Source: Lysobacter sp. TY2-98
GTDB lineage: Bacteria > Pseudomonadota > Gammaproteobacteria > Xanthomonadales > Xanthomonadaceae
Length of the DNA: 64,000 nt
Direction: 5' to 3'
Assembly (NCBI RefSeq): GCF_003367355.1
Contig: NZ_CP031413.1
Location: forward strand, 1,468,921 to 1,532,920
A model generated the notes under the pieces. It was given only the letters and a program-made list of their open reading frames with translations. It was not told where the DNA came from and did no database searches. This document shows, in pieces, positions 1 through 8,026 of this stretch (positions are counted from its first letter, which is position 1; each line of letters opens with the position of its first letter). Made by a program: the position numbers and the translations under genes.

Positions 1-2776
1 CGTTGAACTGTGCCGGCGACACGTTAACGGCGACGCGCAGTTGCGGCAGGCCGGCGTCGGCCAGCAGGCGGTAGTGGCGGGCCGCCTGGTCGAGCACGCG
101 CCGGCCGAGATCGACGATCAGACCACTCTCTTCGCAGACCGGAATGAACTCGCCCGGCATCAGCAGGCCGCGTTCCGGGTGGTTCCAGCGCACCAGCGTT
201 TCCAGCGCGACCGGACGTTCGTTGGCATCGAACAGCGGCTGGAACACCGGAACGAATTCGTCGCGCTCCAGTGCTCGGCGCAGCTCGGCGACGAGCTGCA
301 CGCGGCGTGACACGCCGTCGACGAACTCGGCCTGGAACGGCACCGCGCGATTGCGGCCCTGGCGCTTCGCCTGGTGCATCGCGAGATCGCCGTGCTTGAG
401 CAGCGTCTCGACGTCCTTGCCAGCTTCGGGGAAGCGGCACCAGCCCAGGCTGGCCGTCAGCGTGTGCTGCGTGTCGCCGAGGTCCATCGGGCGCGAAAGC
501 GCCTCGGTGATGCGACGGATGACTTCGGTCGCGCCGCTGTCACCCATCTGTTCGGTCAGGACGATGACGAACTCGTCGCCGCCGAAACGCGCGACGGTGT
601 CGGTTTCGCGCGCAACGCTGCGCAGGCGGTCGGCGACTTCGCGCAGCACCTGGTCGCCCGCGCCGTGGCCGAGCGCGTCGTTGACCAGCTTGAAGTCGTC
701 GAGGTCGATGAAGATCAGCACGCCGCCGCGGCCGTAGCGCTGTGCATTGAGCAGCGCCTGCTGCAGGCGGTCCTGCAGGAGCTGGCGGTTCGGCAGATCG
801 GTCAGGGAATCGTGCGTGGCGCGGTACGCGAGACGCTCTTCGTAGCTTTCACGCTCGCTCATGTCGAGCATGCCACCGACGACGCGCAACGCGCGGCCGG
901 TGCTGTCACGCTGGATGAAGGCGCGGTCGATGACGAGTGCGTAGCTGCCGTCGCCGCGGCGGTAGCGATACTGCTCACGCCACTCGCCGTCGTCGCTTTC
1001 CAGTGCGTGCTTGAGGCCGTTGGTCACGCGCGCGTGGTCCGTCGGGTGCACGCGGGTCGACCACTCCTCGATCGGCGAGACGTCCTGCGGCAGGGTGCCG
1101 AAGCGCGTGTAGTAGCTCTCGCTCCACCACACTTCGCCGCTCTGCACGTCGTAGTCGTAGACCGCGTCGCTGGTCGCGCGCGAGACGAGATGGAAGCGTT
1201 CCTGCGCGCGCTCGCGCTCGGTCACGTCTTCGGCGGCGACCAGGCGCGCGTTGCGGCCGTGGAAGTCGATGTCATGGTTGTAGATGGCCATGCGCATGAC
1301 ATGGCCATTGCGATGCAGGTGCGTCCACACCTTGCCCTGCGGGCGGCGCGAAGAGGCGTCCGCCGCCGCGGCGCGCACCGCCTCGTGCTCGGAGTCGGGG
1401 CGGAAGGACAGCATGCTCGCGCCGATCAGTTCGTCGCGCGTGTAGCCGTAGTGCGAAACCATCGCGTCGTTGATCGCGAGGATCTGCAGCGTGTCGCGGT
1501 CGAACACCCACATCGGCAGCGGGTTGTGTTCGAAGAGGAAGCGGTACTCCTCCTCCGCTTCGTGCGCGCGCTCGCGGGCTTCGACCAGTTCGGTTACGTC
1601 CTGCTGGATGCCGCGCACGATCGTCTGGCCATACTCGTCGTGCGTGACGAGCGACCGCGCGAGAACGACACGCTCGGCGCCATCGGTACGGCGGATGCGG
1701 AACTGGACGTCGGTGGGGCCGCCGCTGGCCATGACCTCGACACCGCCCGCTTGCACGATCGCGTGGTCGTCGGGATGCACCAGCTCCATGACGTCGTCCA
1801 GCGGCATCGCGCGGGTGGTTTCCGGCAGGCCGTAGATCCGCGCGCCCTGGCGGCTGACCTGGATGATCCCGGTGCGCGGATCCCATTCGTATTCGCCGAG
1901 CATGGCGAGCGTCTTCGCCTGCTCCAAGCGCTCCTCGCGGTTCTCGAGCTGGTGCAGCACGCGATCGAAGCGGCGGACCAGCCAGCTCCACGCGAGCGCC
2001 AGCAGCAGCGCGATGATGCAGATCGCGCCCGCGGGCCGGCCCCAGAGGTCCAGCATCTGCGGCGGTTCGGTGCCCACGATGATCGCGAGGCCGGTGCCTG
2101 GCAGCCGGCGGAACGCATGCTCCCGCCAGCGTCCGTCGCTCAGCGTCGCCGAGACGTAGCGCCCTTCGCGCAGGCGCGCGTAGTGCGGTTCGAACAGCGG
2201 CGAGCGGCCTACGGGCGAGCCCAGGCCGCGTTCCGTGCGCGGCCAGCGCGCGACGAGCACGCGGCTGTCCTGCACGAGGCTTACAAAATCGTGCCGATCC
2301 AGGCGGTACCCGCGGACGACGGCGGTGAGTACTTCGGGGTCGATCGTCGCCCGGACGATGCGGTCGCCCACGCGACGCGAGACCGGAAGGCGCCACCGTC
2401 CGCCGATGCGCGTCGGCGCGCCCACGCGCGCCCCGGATGCGCCCATCGAATCCGCCGCGGTTGCCGGCGTGACCGTGACGTCGGCCATCGGCACGAGTGC
2501 GGTGCCATCCGACGTGGAGGCCGCGCCCGCCAGCTGGCGTCCGAGCAGCCCGAGTCGATCGAGGAGCTGGCGCTGTACCGCGTCGGCGACCAGCCGGCTG
2601 CGAACCTCGCGCGCGTCCTGGTATTCGCGATAGTCGGTGACCGCGAGCACGACGGCGATCACCGGCAGGAGCGCGGCCAGTCCCCAGCCCACGGCGAGCA
2701 GCCGCAGCCGGCGCCGCTCGCGCGCCGGACGGGCGCCGACGGCGGATGTGCTGGTGCTCGCCATTGTGGAAGTCAT
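1..2776 (-). CDS. Membrane PAS-GGDEF-EAL signalling protein (3' end outside window)
   Basis: Predicted to make and/or degrade cyclic di-GMP. About 925 residues are visible. A basic N-terminus leads into a membrane segment (about 26-46), a periplasmic region, a second membrane segment (about 248-266), three PAS-like segments (about 285-650), GGDEF, and the start of an EAL domain cut by the window edge. The GGDEF motif is intact (732-736). An RETD inhibitory-site motif lies five residues before it (723-726). The EAL signature reads ETL (near 857), which keeps the catalytic Glu. The ATG at 2776 has GGAG five bases upstream and was preferred to the in-frame ATG at 2764. It lies 101 bases downstream of asnB on the same strand. 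Whether cyclase or phosphodiesterase activity dominates cannot be read from the sequence. Confidence 0.93.
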   Translation of the reverse strand, partial: MTSTMASTSTSAVGARPARERRRLRLLAVGWGLAALLPVIAVVLAVTDYREYQDAREVRSRLVADAVQRQLLDRLGLLGRQLAGAASTSDGTALVPMADVTVTPATAADSMGASGARVGAPTRIGGRWRLPVSRRVGDRIVRATIDPEVLTAVVRGYRLDRHDFVSLVQDSRVLVARWPRTERGLGSPVGRSPLFEPHYARLREGRYVSATLSDGRWREHAFRRLPGTGLAIIVGTEPPQMLDLWGRPAGAICIIALLLALAWSWLVRRFDRVLHQLENREERLEQAKTLAMLGEYEWDPRTGIIQVSRQGARIYGLPETTRAMPLDDVMELVHPDDHAIVQAGGVEVMASGGPTDVQFRIRRTDGAERVVLARSLVTHDEYGQTIVRGIQQDVTELVEARERAHEAEEEYRFLFEHNPLPMWVFDRDTLQILAINDAMVSHYGYTRDELIGASMLSFRPDSEHEAVRAAAADASSRRPQGKVWTHLHRNGHVMRMAIYNHDIDFHGRNARLVAAEDVTERERAQERFHLVSRATSDAVYDYDVQSGEVWWSESYYTRFGTLPQDVSPIEEWSTRVHPTDHARVTNGLKHALESDDGEWREQYRYRRGDGSYALVIDRAFIQRDSTGRALRVVGGMLDMSERESYEERLAYRATHDSLTDLPNRQLLQDRLQQALLNAQRYGRGGVLIFIDLDDFKLVNDALGHGAGDQVLREVADRLRSVARETDTVARFGGDEFVIVLTEQMGDSGATEVIRRITEALSRPMDLGDTQHTLTASLGWCRFPEAGKDVETLLKHGDLAMHQAKRQGRNRAVPFQAEFVDGVSRRVQLVAELRRALERDEFVPVFQPLFDANERPVALETLVRWNHPERGLLMPGEFIPVCEESGLIVDLGRRVLDQAARHYRLLADAGLPQLRVAVNVSPAQFN

Positions 2777-2877
2777 GCCGCTCCGGTCACTACAGGCGGA
2801 ACGGCCGGGCACCCCAAGGCACCCGCCACGCCCGCGTTCTCCCGATCGTTAACGGGCGCGGGCGGGCCGGTCTTGAG

Positions 2878-4584
2878 TCATGCAGCCGTGACGCGCGTCT
2901 CGCCTGCCGGTGCCAGTGCCGCTTCGTGGACGCCAGCAACCGCGCGGCCCGACGGATCGGCGGCATTCGCGAAGGCAGCGTCCCAAGCGATCGCGGCCGG
3001 CGTCGAGCAGGCGATCGACTTGCCGCCCGGCACCGTGCGCGCACAGGCCTCGCCCGGATACCAGCGCTCGAACAGCGTCCGGTAGAGGTAGGCCTCCTTG
3101 GCCTGGGGCGGGTTGATCGGGTAGCGGAACTCGGCGGTGGCGAGCGCGGCATCGGTCACCTGCGCGTCGGCATGCGCCTTCAGCGAATCGATCCAGCCGT
3201 AGCCGACGCCGTCGCTGAACTGCTCCTTCTGCCGCCACAGGATGGAATCGGGCAGCGCACCTTCGAATGCTTCGCGCAGCACGGCCTTCTCGATGCGGCC
3301 CTTGCCCGCCATCTTCGCGGTCGCGTCCATGTGCATGGCGACGTCGAGGAACTCGGTGTCGAGGAACGGCACGCGTGCTTCCACACCCCAGGCCATCATC
3401 GACTTGTTCGCGCGCAGGCAGTCGAACTGGTGCAGCGCCTCGAGCTTGCGCACCGTTTCCTCGTGGAATTCGCGCGCGTTCGGCGCCTTGTGGAAATAGA
3501 GATAGCCGCCGAAGATTTCGTCGCTGCCCTCGCCCGACAGCACCATCTTGATGCCCATGGCACGGATGCGGCGCGCGAGCAGGAACATCGGTGTCGACGC
3601 GCGGATCGTGGTGACGTCATATGTTTCGATGTGACGGATGACTTCGGGCAGTGCGTCGATGCCCTCCTCCACCGTGTAAGTGAAGCCGTGATGCACGGTG
3701 CCGATCGCATCGGCCGCGATCTGCGCAGCGGCGAGATCCGGTGAGCCTTCGAGACCGATCGCGAACGAGTGCAGGCGCGGCCACCACGCCTCACTCTGAT
3801 CGTCGTCCTCGATGCGACGCCGCGCATAACGTGCGGCGACGGCGGCGACCAGCGACGAATCCAGGCCGCCGGACAGCAATACGCCGTACGGCACGTCGCT
3901 CATCATCTGGCGATGCACGGCGCGTTCGAACGCGTCGCGTAGCTCGGCCTTCGATACCTGCACGCCTTCGGTCGCTTCGAAGCGACGCCAGTCACGCACG
4001 TGGTAGCGACGGAGCTGACCGGTCGCGCTGTCGTACCAGTGCCCAGGCGGGAAGGGGCCCACGTCGGGGCAGTTGCGCGCGATCGCCTTCATTTCCGATG
4101 CCACCCACACGCGACCATCGGCATCGTGCCCCCAGTACAACGGGCAGACGCCGATCGGATCGCGCGCGATCACGAAGCGGCGCGCTTCGCGATCCCACAG
4201 CGCGAACGCGAAGATGCCGTTGAGCCGGTCGAGCCACGCGCCGATGTCGGCCTCATGCGTGTAGAGCGCGCTGATCGGTTCGCAGTCCGAGCCGGTGGTG
4301 AACGCGTAGTCCGGCATGGACGCACGCAGCTCGCGGTGGTTGTAGATCTCGCCGTTGACCGCGAGCACGACGCGGCCGTCCTGCGACACGATCGGCTGCG
4401 CGCCGCCAACCGGGTCGACGATGGCGAGGCGCTCGTGCACCAGCAGCGCCGCGTCGTCGGCGTGCACGCCACTCCAGTCGGGGCCGCGATGGCGTTGTCG
4501 CGCCGACATGGCGAGCGCGAGGGGCCGAAGCACGTGGAGATCGGCGTCGGGACGGAGGTCGAACGCGGCGAGGATCGAGCACAT
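2878..4584 (-). CDS. asnB: Asparagine synthase (glutamine-hydrolysing), AsnB type
   Basis: Transfers the amide nitrogen of glutamine to aspartate with ATP, giving asparagine and glutamate in the cytosol. The 568-residue protein begins MCSILAAF, so Cys2 is the N-terminal amidotransferase nucleophile after Met removal. That fixes the start at 4584, not at the in-frame ATG at 4644. The synthetase domain has the pyrophosphate loop SGGLDSS near 236-242. Length matches bacterial AsnB. Upstream lie an Asn-rich leader ORF and an intrinsic terminator ending 38 bases before the start codon, so expression is probably attenuated according to charged tRNA-Asn supply. Close family members amidate other acids, but the length, start and leader favour asparagine synthesis. 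Confidence 0.95.
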   Translation of the reverse strand: MCSILAAFDLRPDADLHVLRPLALAMSARQRHRGPDWSGVHADDAALLVHERLAIVDPVGGAQPIVSQDGRVVLAVNGEIYNHRELRASMPDYAFTTGSDCEPISALYTHEADIGAWLDRLNGIFAFALWDREARRFVIARDPIGVCPLYWGHDADGRVWVASEMKAIARNCPDVGPFPPGHWYDSATGQLRRYHVRDWRRFEATEGVQVSKAELRDAFERAVHRQMMSDVPYGVLLSGGLDSSLVAAVAARYARRRIEDDDQSEAWWPRLHSFAIGLEGSPDLAAAQIAADAIGTVHHGFTYTVEEGIDALPEVIRHIETYDVTTIRASTPMFLLARRIRAMGIKMVLSGEGSDEIFGGYLYFHKAPNAREFHEETVRKLEALHQFDCLRANKSMMAWGVEARVPFLDTEFLDVAMHMDATAKMAGKGRIEKAVLREAFEGALPDSILWRQKEQFSDGVGYGWIDSLKAHADAQVTDAALATAEFRYPINPPQAKEAYLYRTLFERWYPGEACARTVPGGKSIACSTPAAIAWDAAFANAADPSGRAVAGVHEAALAPAGETRVTAA

Positions 4585-4621
4585 GGTGGGGAGCCTTCTT
4601 CGTGGGGTTTGATGTTCGGGA

Positions 4622-4661
4622 TGCAGAAACGAAGAAGCCCGCACTTCTCAGTGCGGGCTTC
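4622..4661 (-). terminator. Intrinsic terminator in the asnB leader (attenuator)
   Basis: A perfect 12-base-pair stem pairs 4661-4650 with 4645-4634 around a four-base GAGA loop on the minus strand. It is followed by TTCGTTTCT. It sits after the Asn-rich leader ORF and before the asnB start, the position of a transcription attenuator, and not at the end of a gene. Its 5' arm shares GCCCGC with the candidate antiterminator. Confidence 0.85.
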
Positions 4662-4704
4662 GTGGTCGATCAGCGTGTGTTGCGCGCGCTAATCGCCGGC
4701 CCGC
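4653..4704 (-). promoter_or_regulatory. Candidate antiterminator hairpin of the asnB leader
   Basis: On the minus strand GCGGGC (4704-4699), GG (4697-4696) and CGATTAGC (4695-4688) can pair with GCTGATCG (4674-4667), CC (4665-4664) and GCCCGC (4658-4653). That gives about 16 pairs including one G-U. The last element is part of the 5' arm of the downstream terminator, so the two structures exclude each other. The upstream arm overlaps the last leader codons and the stop. A ribosome finishing the leader would block this hairpin; one stalled on the earlier Asn codons would leave it free. Pairing was done by hand without energy calculation. Confidence 0.6.
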
Positions 4705-4796
4705 GGGAGGCTGGCGTTATTGCGATTGTTATTGACGCGCGCGTCGACGCGCCCGAAGCGGGCGGCGTTCAATGCGAGGGCGGGCGTCGAGACCAT
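4689..4796 (-). CDS. Asn-rich leader peptide of asnB (35 residues)
   Basis: Candidate attenuation leader peptide. An ATG at 4796 is preceded by AGGA seven bases upstream. The 35-codon frame ends at TAG (4691-4689). Codons at 4733-4716 read AAT AAC AAT CGC AAT AAC, that is five Asn in six residues, just before the codons that form the 5' arm of a possible antiterminator hairpin. It is 105 bases upstream of asnB on the same strand. It is too short for routine gene callers. No homology is claimed; the call rests on codon content, ribosome binding site and position. It starts 70 bases after the VOC gene stop, so it may lie on that transcript or have its own promoter, which I could not recognise. 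Confidence 0.75.
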   Translation of the reverse strand: MVSTPALALNAARFGRVDARVNNNRNNASLPRAGD

Positions 4797-4866
4797 GGGT
4801 CGATCCTGCCCGCGATTCCAGCAGCAGGCAACCCGCGTTCGCGACCGTTCGTCCGAACGCGCGCCT

Positions 4867-5238
4867 TCACGCCATCGAGTGCAGGCCGAACATGTTGCCC
4901 TCGGTGTCGACGGCGAGCGCGATGAATCCGTACGGCCCGATCGACATCTTGGGCTTGTGGATGCGGCCCCCAGCCGCTTCCACGCGTGACGCCTCGACGG
5001 CGCAGTCGGCTGTGCGGAAGTAGACGATCGTCGATGCACCGCCTGCCTTCAGTCCGTCGTAGTGCACCAGCGCGCCGCCGGCGCCGGGCTGATCGGGCGT
5101 GGCGTCGAACGCCCACATCTGGATCTCGGGCGACGGCAGCTGCGAGAGACGGCGCTCCAGCACCGTCTCGTAGAAGCGGCGTGCGCGCGCCATGTCGTCG
5201 ACGTAGATCTCGAACCAGTTGACGGGGTTGAACGACAT
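4867..5238 (-). CDS. VOC (glyoxalase/bleomycin-resistance fold) family protein
   Basis: A 123-residue single VOC domain, starting MSFNPVNWFEIYVDDM, with the family pattern of an early beta strand, a helix carrying ARARRFYE and a closing strand near the C-terminus (DTEGNMFGLHS). Members bind a metal and a small ligand and act as isomerases, dioxygenases or binding proteins. The substrate here is unknown. It lies 31 bases after the UdgX fusion gene on the same strand and 70 bases before the asnB leader, so it may be the last gene of the repair-like cluster or share a transcript with asnB. No signal peptide is seen, so it should be cytosolic. Confidence 0.9.
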   Translation of the reverse strand: MSFNPVNWFEIYVDDMARARRFYETVLERRLSQLPSPEIQMWAFDATPDQPGAGGALVHYDGLKAGGASTIVYFRTADCAVEASRVEAAGGRIHKPKMSIGPYGFIALAVDTEGNMFGLHSMA

Positions 5239-5269
5239 GGCGCTTCTCCGCGGGGACGAAGGTCGGATG

Positions 5270-6721
5270 CTAGTCCGCGCCGATCAATGCAGGTGTTGCG
5301 AGCGTCGGCGCGTCCCTCGGCGTTGCGTGCGCCACACGACGCAGATCCTCGAGCAGACCGCGGTACGCCTCGTCCTGTACATCCAGCGGCTGTCGCAGCA
5401 CCCACGACGGATGCACCGTCGCGAGCACGGGCGTGCCATCCGGCGCCGGATGCCAGCGTCCGCGTTCGCGCATCAACGGAAACCCACGACCGAGCAGTGC
5501 CGTCGCCGCCGTCGCGCCGAGGCCGACGATGTATTCGGGCTGCAGCAGTTCCAGCTCTCGCTCCAGCCAGCCACGACACGCCGCCTGTTCCGCTGCGTTC
5601 GCGCGCTGGTGGATGCGCCGCTTGCCGCGCTGCTCGAACTTGAAATGCTTGACCGCGTTGGTGACATACACGGCACTGCGATCCAGTCCCGCCTCCGCCA
5701 TCGCGCGGTCGAACAGGCGACCGGCGGGCCCAGCGAACGGCCGACCGCACAGGTCTTCCTCGTCGCCCGGCTGTTCACCGACGAAGACGATGCGCGCATC
5801 ACGCGGACCTTCGCCCGGCACCGCCTGCGTCGCCGGCTGCCACAGCGGGCAGTTGCGACAGTCACGAAGCGCGAGATGCAACGCGTCGAGATCGTCGACC
5901 GGCGTTGCCTGCGCAAAGACCGGCGCCGGAATCACGCGTCTCGCCGGCTCGGGCGAGCGCGCCACCATCGCATCGACGCGACGCGAAGCATCGCGCATCA
6001 GCTCGGGCAGATCCTGCGCTTCGGGCAGGTGCTTCCAGAACCGCACCGGCATCTCGGCCTTCATCGCGCGCGGATTCAATCGTGCGGGATTGAAGATGCT
6101 CGCGTAATAGCGCCGCCATAGCGCCTCGCCCGCATCCTCGCGTGGCACTTCGCTGCGATCGCCCCCATCGCCGAGTGCAAGCGCCTCGCCATCCCAGATC
6201 GCGCGCCGGTACGGCGTGAGGATCGCCCAGCGCATGCCGGCGAAGCGCTTGGCAAAGAATGGCGCGACCAGATCGACGACGTGATGATCCGGCTCGTACC
6301 AGGCGACGAACGTGTTCGCTTCGCCCGGCACTTCGCGGAAGCGCACGAACGCCTTCATCTTGTGCGAATCGCGGTGCACCGCCTTTTCCATCTGTGCCGC
6401 GCGACGCACCTCGACATCGGCGTTGTGCTCGAGCAGCGACGTCTCGCCCTGCGTGATGCGCCACAGCAACCGGTACAGCAGCGCGTGCCGCTGCAAATCG
6501 CGGTGCGCGACCACGGCCTGCGCAAGTCGAAGGAACGCACCGGGAACGTTCGGTGCGGCGTGCACGACCGGAGCATCGTCGAGCGCACGCCCGCCGAGCA
6601 GGCCGTCGACATCACCGTTCCATTCAATCGACTCCGGCGCGATGCCCGCCTGCAGCGCGCGACGCGCCGCATCACGCCACGCGCCAAGGTCCCATGCCGG
6701 CTCGACGACTGCACGCCACAT
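5270..6721 (-). CDS. DUF4130 - UdgX uracil-DNA glycosylase fusion protein
   Basis: A 483-residue protein with two parts. Residues 1-245 resemble DUF4130, a domain found next to radical SAM proteins of DNA-repair-like loci. Residues 285-470 are a family-4-like uracil-DNA glycosylase of the UdgX type: GEQPGD (315-320), the UdgX hallmark KRRIH (367-371) and HPSW (437-440). In UdgX the His of KRRIH attaches covalently to the abasic site after uracil removal. Cys288, Cys291 and Cys382 match Fe-S ligands, but the place of a fourth Cys (seen at 164 in the neighbouring UdgX) is Gly400. Its ATG overlaps the stop of the radical SAM gene by one base (TGATG), implying translational coupling. Confidence 0.93.
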   Translation of the reverse strand: MWRAVVEPAWDLGAWRDAARRALQAGIAPESIEWNGDVDGLLGGRALDDAPVVHAAPNVPGAFLRLAQAVVAHRDLQRHALLYRLLWRITQGETSLLEHNADVEVRRAAQMEKAVHRDSHKMKAFVRFREVPGEANTFVAWYEPDHHVVDLVAPFFAKRFAGMRWAILTPYRRAIWDGEALALGDGGDRSEVPREDAGEALWRRYYASIFNPARLNPRAMKAEMPVRFWKHLPEAQDLPELMRDASRRVDAMVARSPEPARRVIPAPVFAQATPVDDLDALHLALRDCRNCPLWQPATQAVPGEGPRDARIVFVGEQPGDEEDLCGRPFAGPAGRLFDRAMAEAGLDRSAVYVTNAVKHFKFEQRGKRRIHQRANAAEQAACRGWLERELELLQPEYIVGLGATAATALLGRGFPLMRERGRWHPAPDGTPVLATVHPSWVLRQPLDVQDEAYRGLLEDLRRVAHATPRDAPTLATPALIGAD

Positions 6722-7953
6722 CAGAACAGCGTCGCCTGCATCGGTGGCGGCGCGAGGCTGGCACGCAGACGGTCCGGGCGTTCAAGCGTGCCGCTCGGAC
6801 GATGATCGAGCGTCTGCACGAATGGCCCGACCTTGCGCAGGCTGGCGCCCAAGCGCGCCAGATCGTCGAAGCGCAGGCGCGCGAAGCGGCGCGACGACAG
6901 CACGCGCTTGACGGTCTTGGTGCCGAGGCCCGGCACGCGCAGCAGCATTTCCTGCGGCGCGGTGTTCACGTCGACCGGAAACTTCGCCGGATGGCGCAGC
7001 GCCCAGGCGAGCTTGGGATCGATGTCGAGATCGAGCATGGCCGCGCCGGAATCGCGCGGCGCGATTTCATCGACATCGAAGCCGTAGAAGCGCATCAACC
7101 AGTCGGCCTGATACAGGCGATGTTCGCGCACCAGCGGCGGCGATTTCAGCGGCAGCGCAACTGACGCATCGGGAATCGGACTGAAGGCCGAGTAGTAGAC
7201 GCGCCGCAGTCGATAGTTGCCGTAGAGGTTCGCGCTGGTGTCGAGGATGCTGCGGTCGTCCGCATCGTCCGCGCCGACGATCATCTGGGTACTCTGCCCC
7301 GCCGGCGCGAAAACCGGCGCGTGGCGGGTGGCCTTTCGCTCTTCCTTCGCTTCCTCGATGCGCCAGCGCAGCTGCCCCATCGCGCCGCGAATGCTGCGCG
7401 ACGTCTTTTCCGGCGCGAGCGACGACAGCCCGCCTTCGGTCGGCAATTCGATGTTGATGCTGAGCCGATCAGCGTGTCGGCCCGCTGCGGCGAGCAGCTC
7501 CGGTGAGGCTTCCGGAATCGTCTTCAGATGGATGTAGCCGCCGAAAGCGTGGTCCTCGCGCAACGAGCGCGCGACTTCCACCAGCTCCTCCATCGTGTAG
7601 TCCGCATTGCGGATGATGCCGCTCGAGAGGAACAGGCCTTCGATATAGTTGCGACGGTAGAAATCGAGCGTCAGCCGCACGACTTCGTCGGTGGCGAAGC
7701 GCGCACGACGCACGTTGCTGCTCCGCCGGTTGACGCAGTACGCGCAGTCGTAGACGCAGAAGTTCGTGAGCAGGATCTTCAGCAGCGACACGCACCGGCC
7801 GTCGGGCGTGTAGGAATGGCAGATGCCCATGCCGCCGGTGCTGCCGATACCGCCCGTGCCCGACGAGTCGCGCACCTTGCCGCCGCTCGATGCACAGGAC
7901 GCGTCGTACTTGGCGGCGTCGGCGAGGATCGCGAGCTTGTCGATCGTATTCAC
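6721..7953 (-). CDS. Putative DNA modification/repair radical SAM protein
   Basis: A 410-residue radical SAM protein. The cluster-binding motif is Cys66-x3-Cys70-x2-Cys73 (CVYDCAYC), and two Gly-rich stretches lie before it (27-44). The C-terminal part (about 310-360) contains a helix-hairpin-helix-like segment around VPGLGTKTVKRVL, typical of DNA binding. The family is known for conserved linkage to UdgX-type glycosylases with a DUF4130 domain, exactly as here. The reaction is not established; DNA repair or base modification is inferred from the neighbourhood. It is coupled by a one-base overlap to the downstream UdgX fusion and lies 73 bases after the stand-alone UdgX gene. Confidence 0.93.
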   Translation of the reverse strand: MNTIDKLAILADAAKYDASCASSGGKVRDSSGTGGIGSTGGMGICHSYTPDGRCVSLLKILLTNFCVYDCAYCVNRRSSNVRRARFATDEVVRLTLDFYRRNYIEGLFLSSGIIRNADYTMEELVEVARSLREDHAFGGYIHLKTIPEASPELLAAAGRHADRLSINIELPTEGGLSSLAPEKTSRSIRGAMGQLRWRIEEAKEERKATRHAPVFAPAGQSTQMIVGADDADDRSILDTSANLYGNYRLRRVYYSAFSPIPDASVALPLKSPPLVREHRLYQADWLMRFYGFDVDEIAPRDSGAAMLDLDIDPKLAWALRHPAKFPVDVNTAPQEMLLRVPGLGTKTVKRVLSSRRFARLRFDDLARLGASLRKVGPFVQTLDHRPSGTLERPDRLRASLAPPPMQATLF

Positions 7954-8026
7954 GGCCGGCTCCGTCGGGGAGCGGCCGATAGTGGCGATGGCGCGTCTCG
8001 GCCCGTGAGACGCGGCCGGCGCGGGC

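Noticed and set aside
374..3085. A 903-codon open frame on the plus strand opposite the PAS-GGDEF-EAL gene
   Set aside because: It is an antisense shadow. The minus strand encodes clear PAS and GGDEF motifs with a good ribosome binding site; the plus frame has no recognisable domain and spans two real genes.
4585..4644. Extended N-terminus of asnB from the ATG at 4644
   Set aside because: It would bury the Cys2 nucleophile behind 20 residues, and part of it lies in the terminator stem.
4797..4866. A promoter with TTGCCT and CAGGAT, 17 bases apart, upstream of the asnB leader
   Set aside because: The -10 matches only half the consensus and overlaps the leader's ribosome binding site, so the leader would have no room for a 5' end.
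4867..5238. Bleomycin resistance gene or glyoxalase I
   Set aside because: The VOC fold is shared by many functions and the specific metal ligand pattern for glyoxalase I is not clear.
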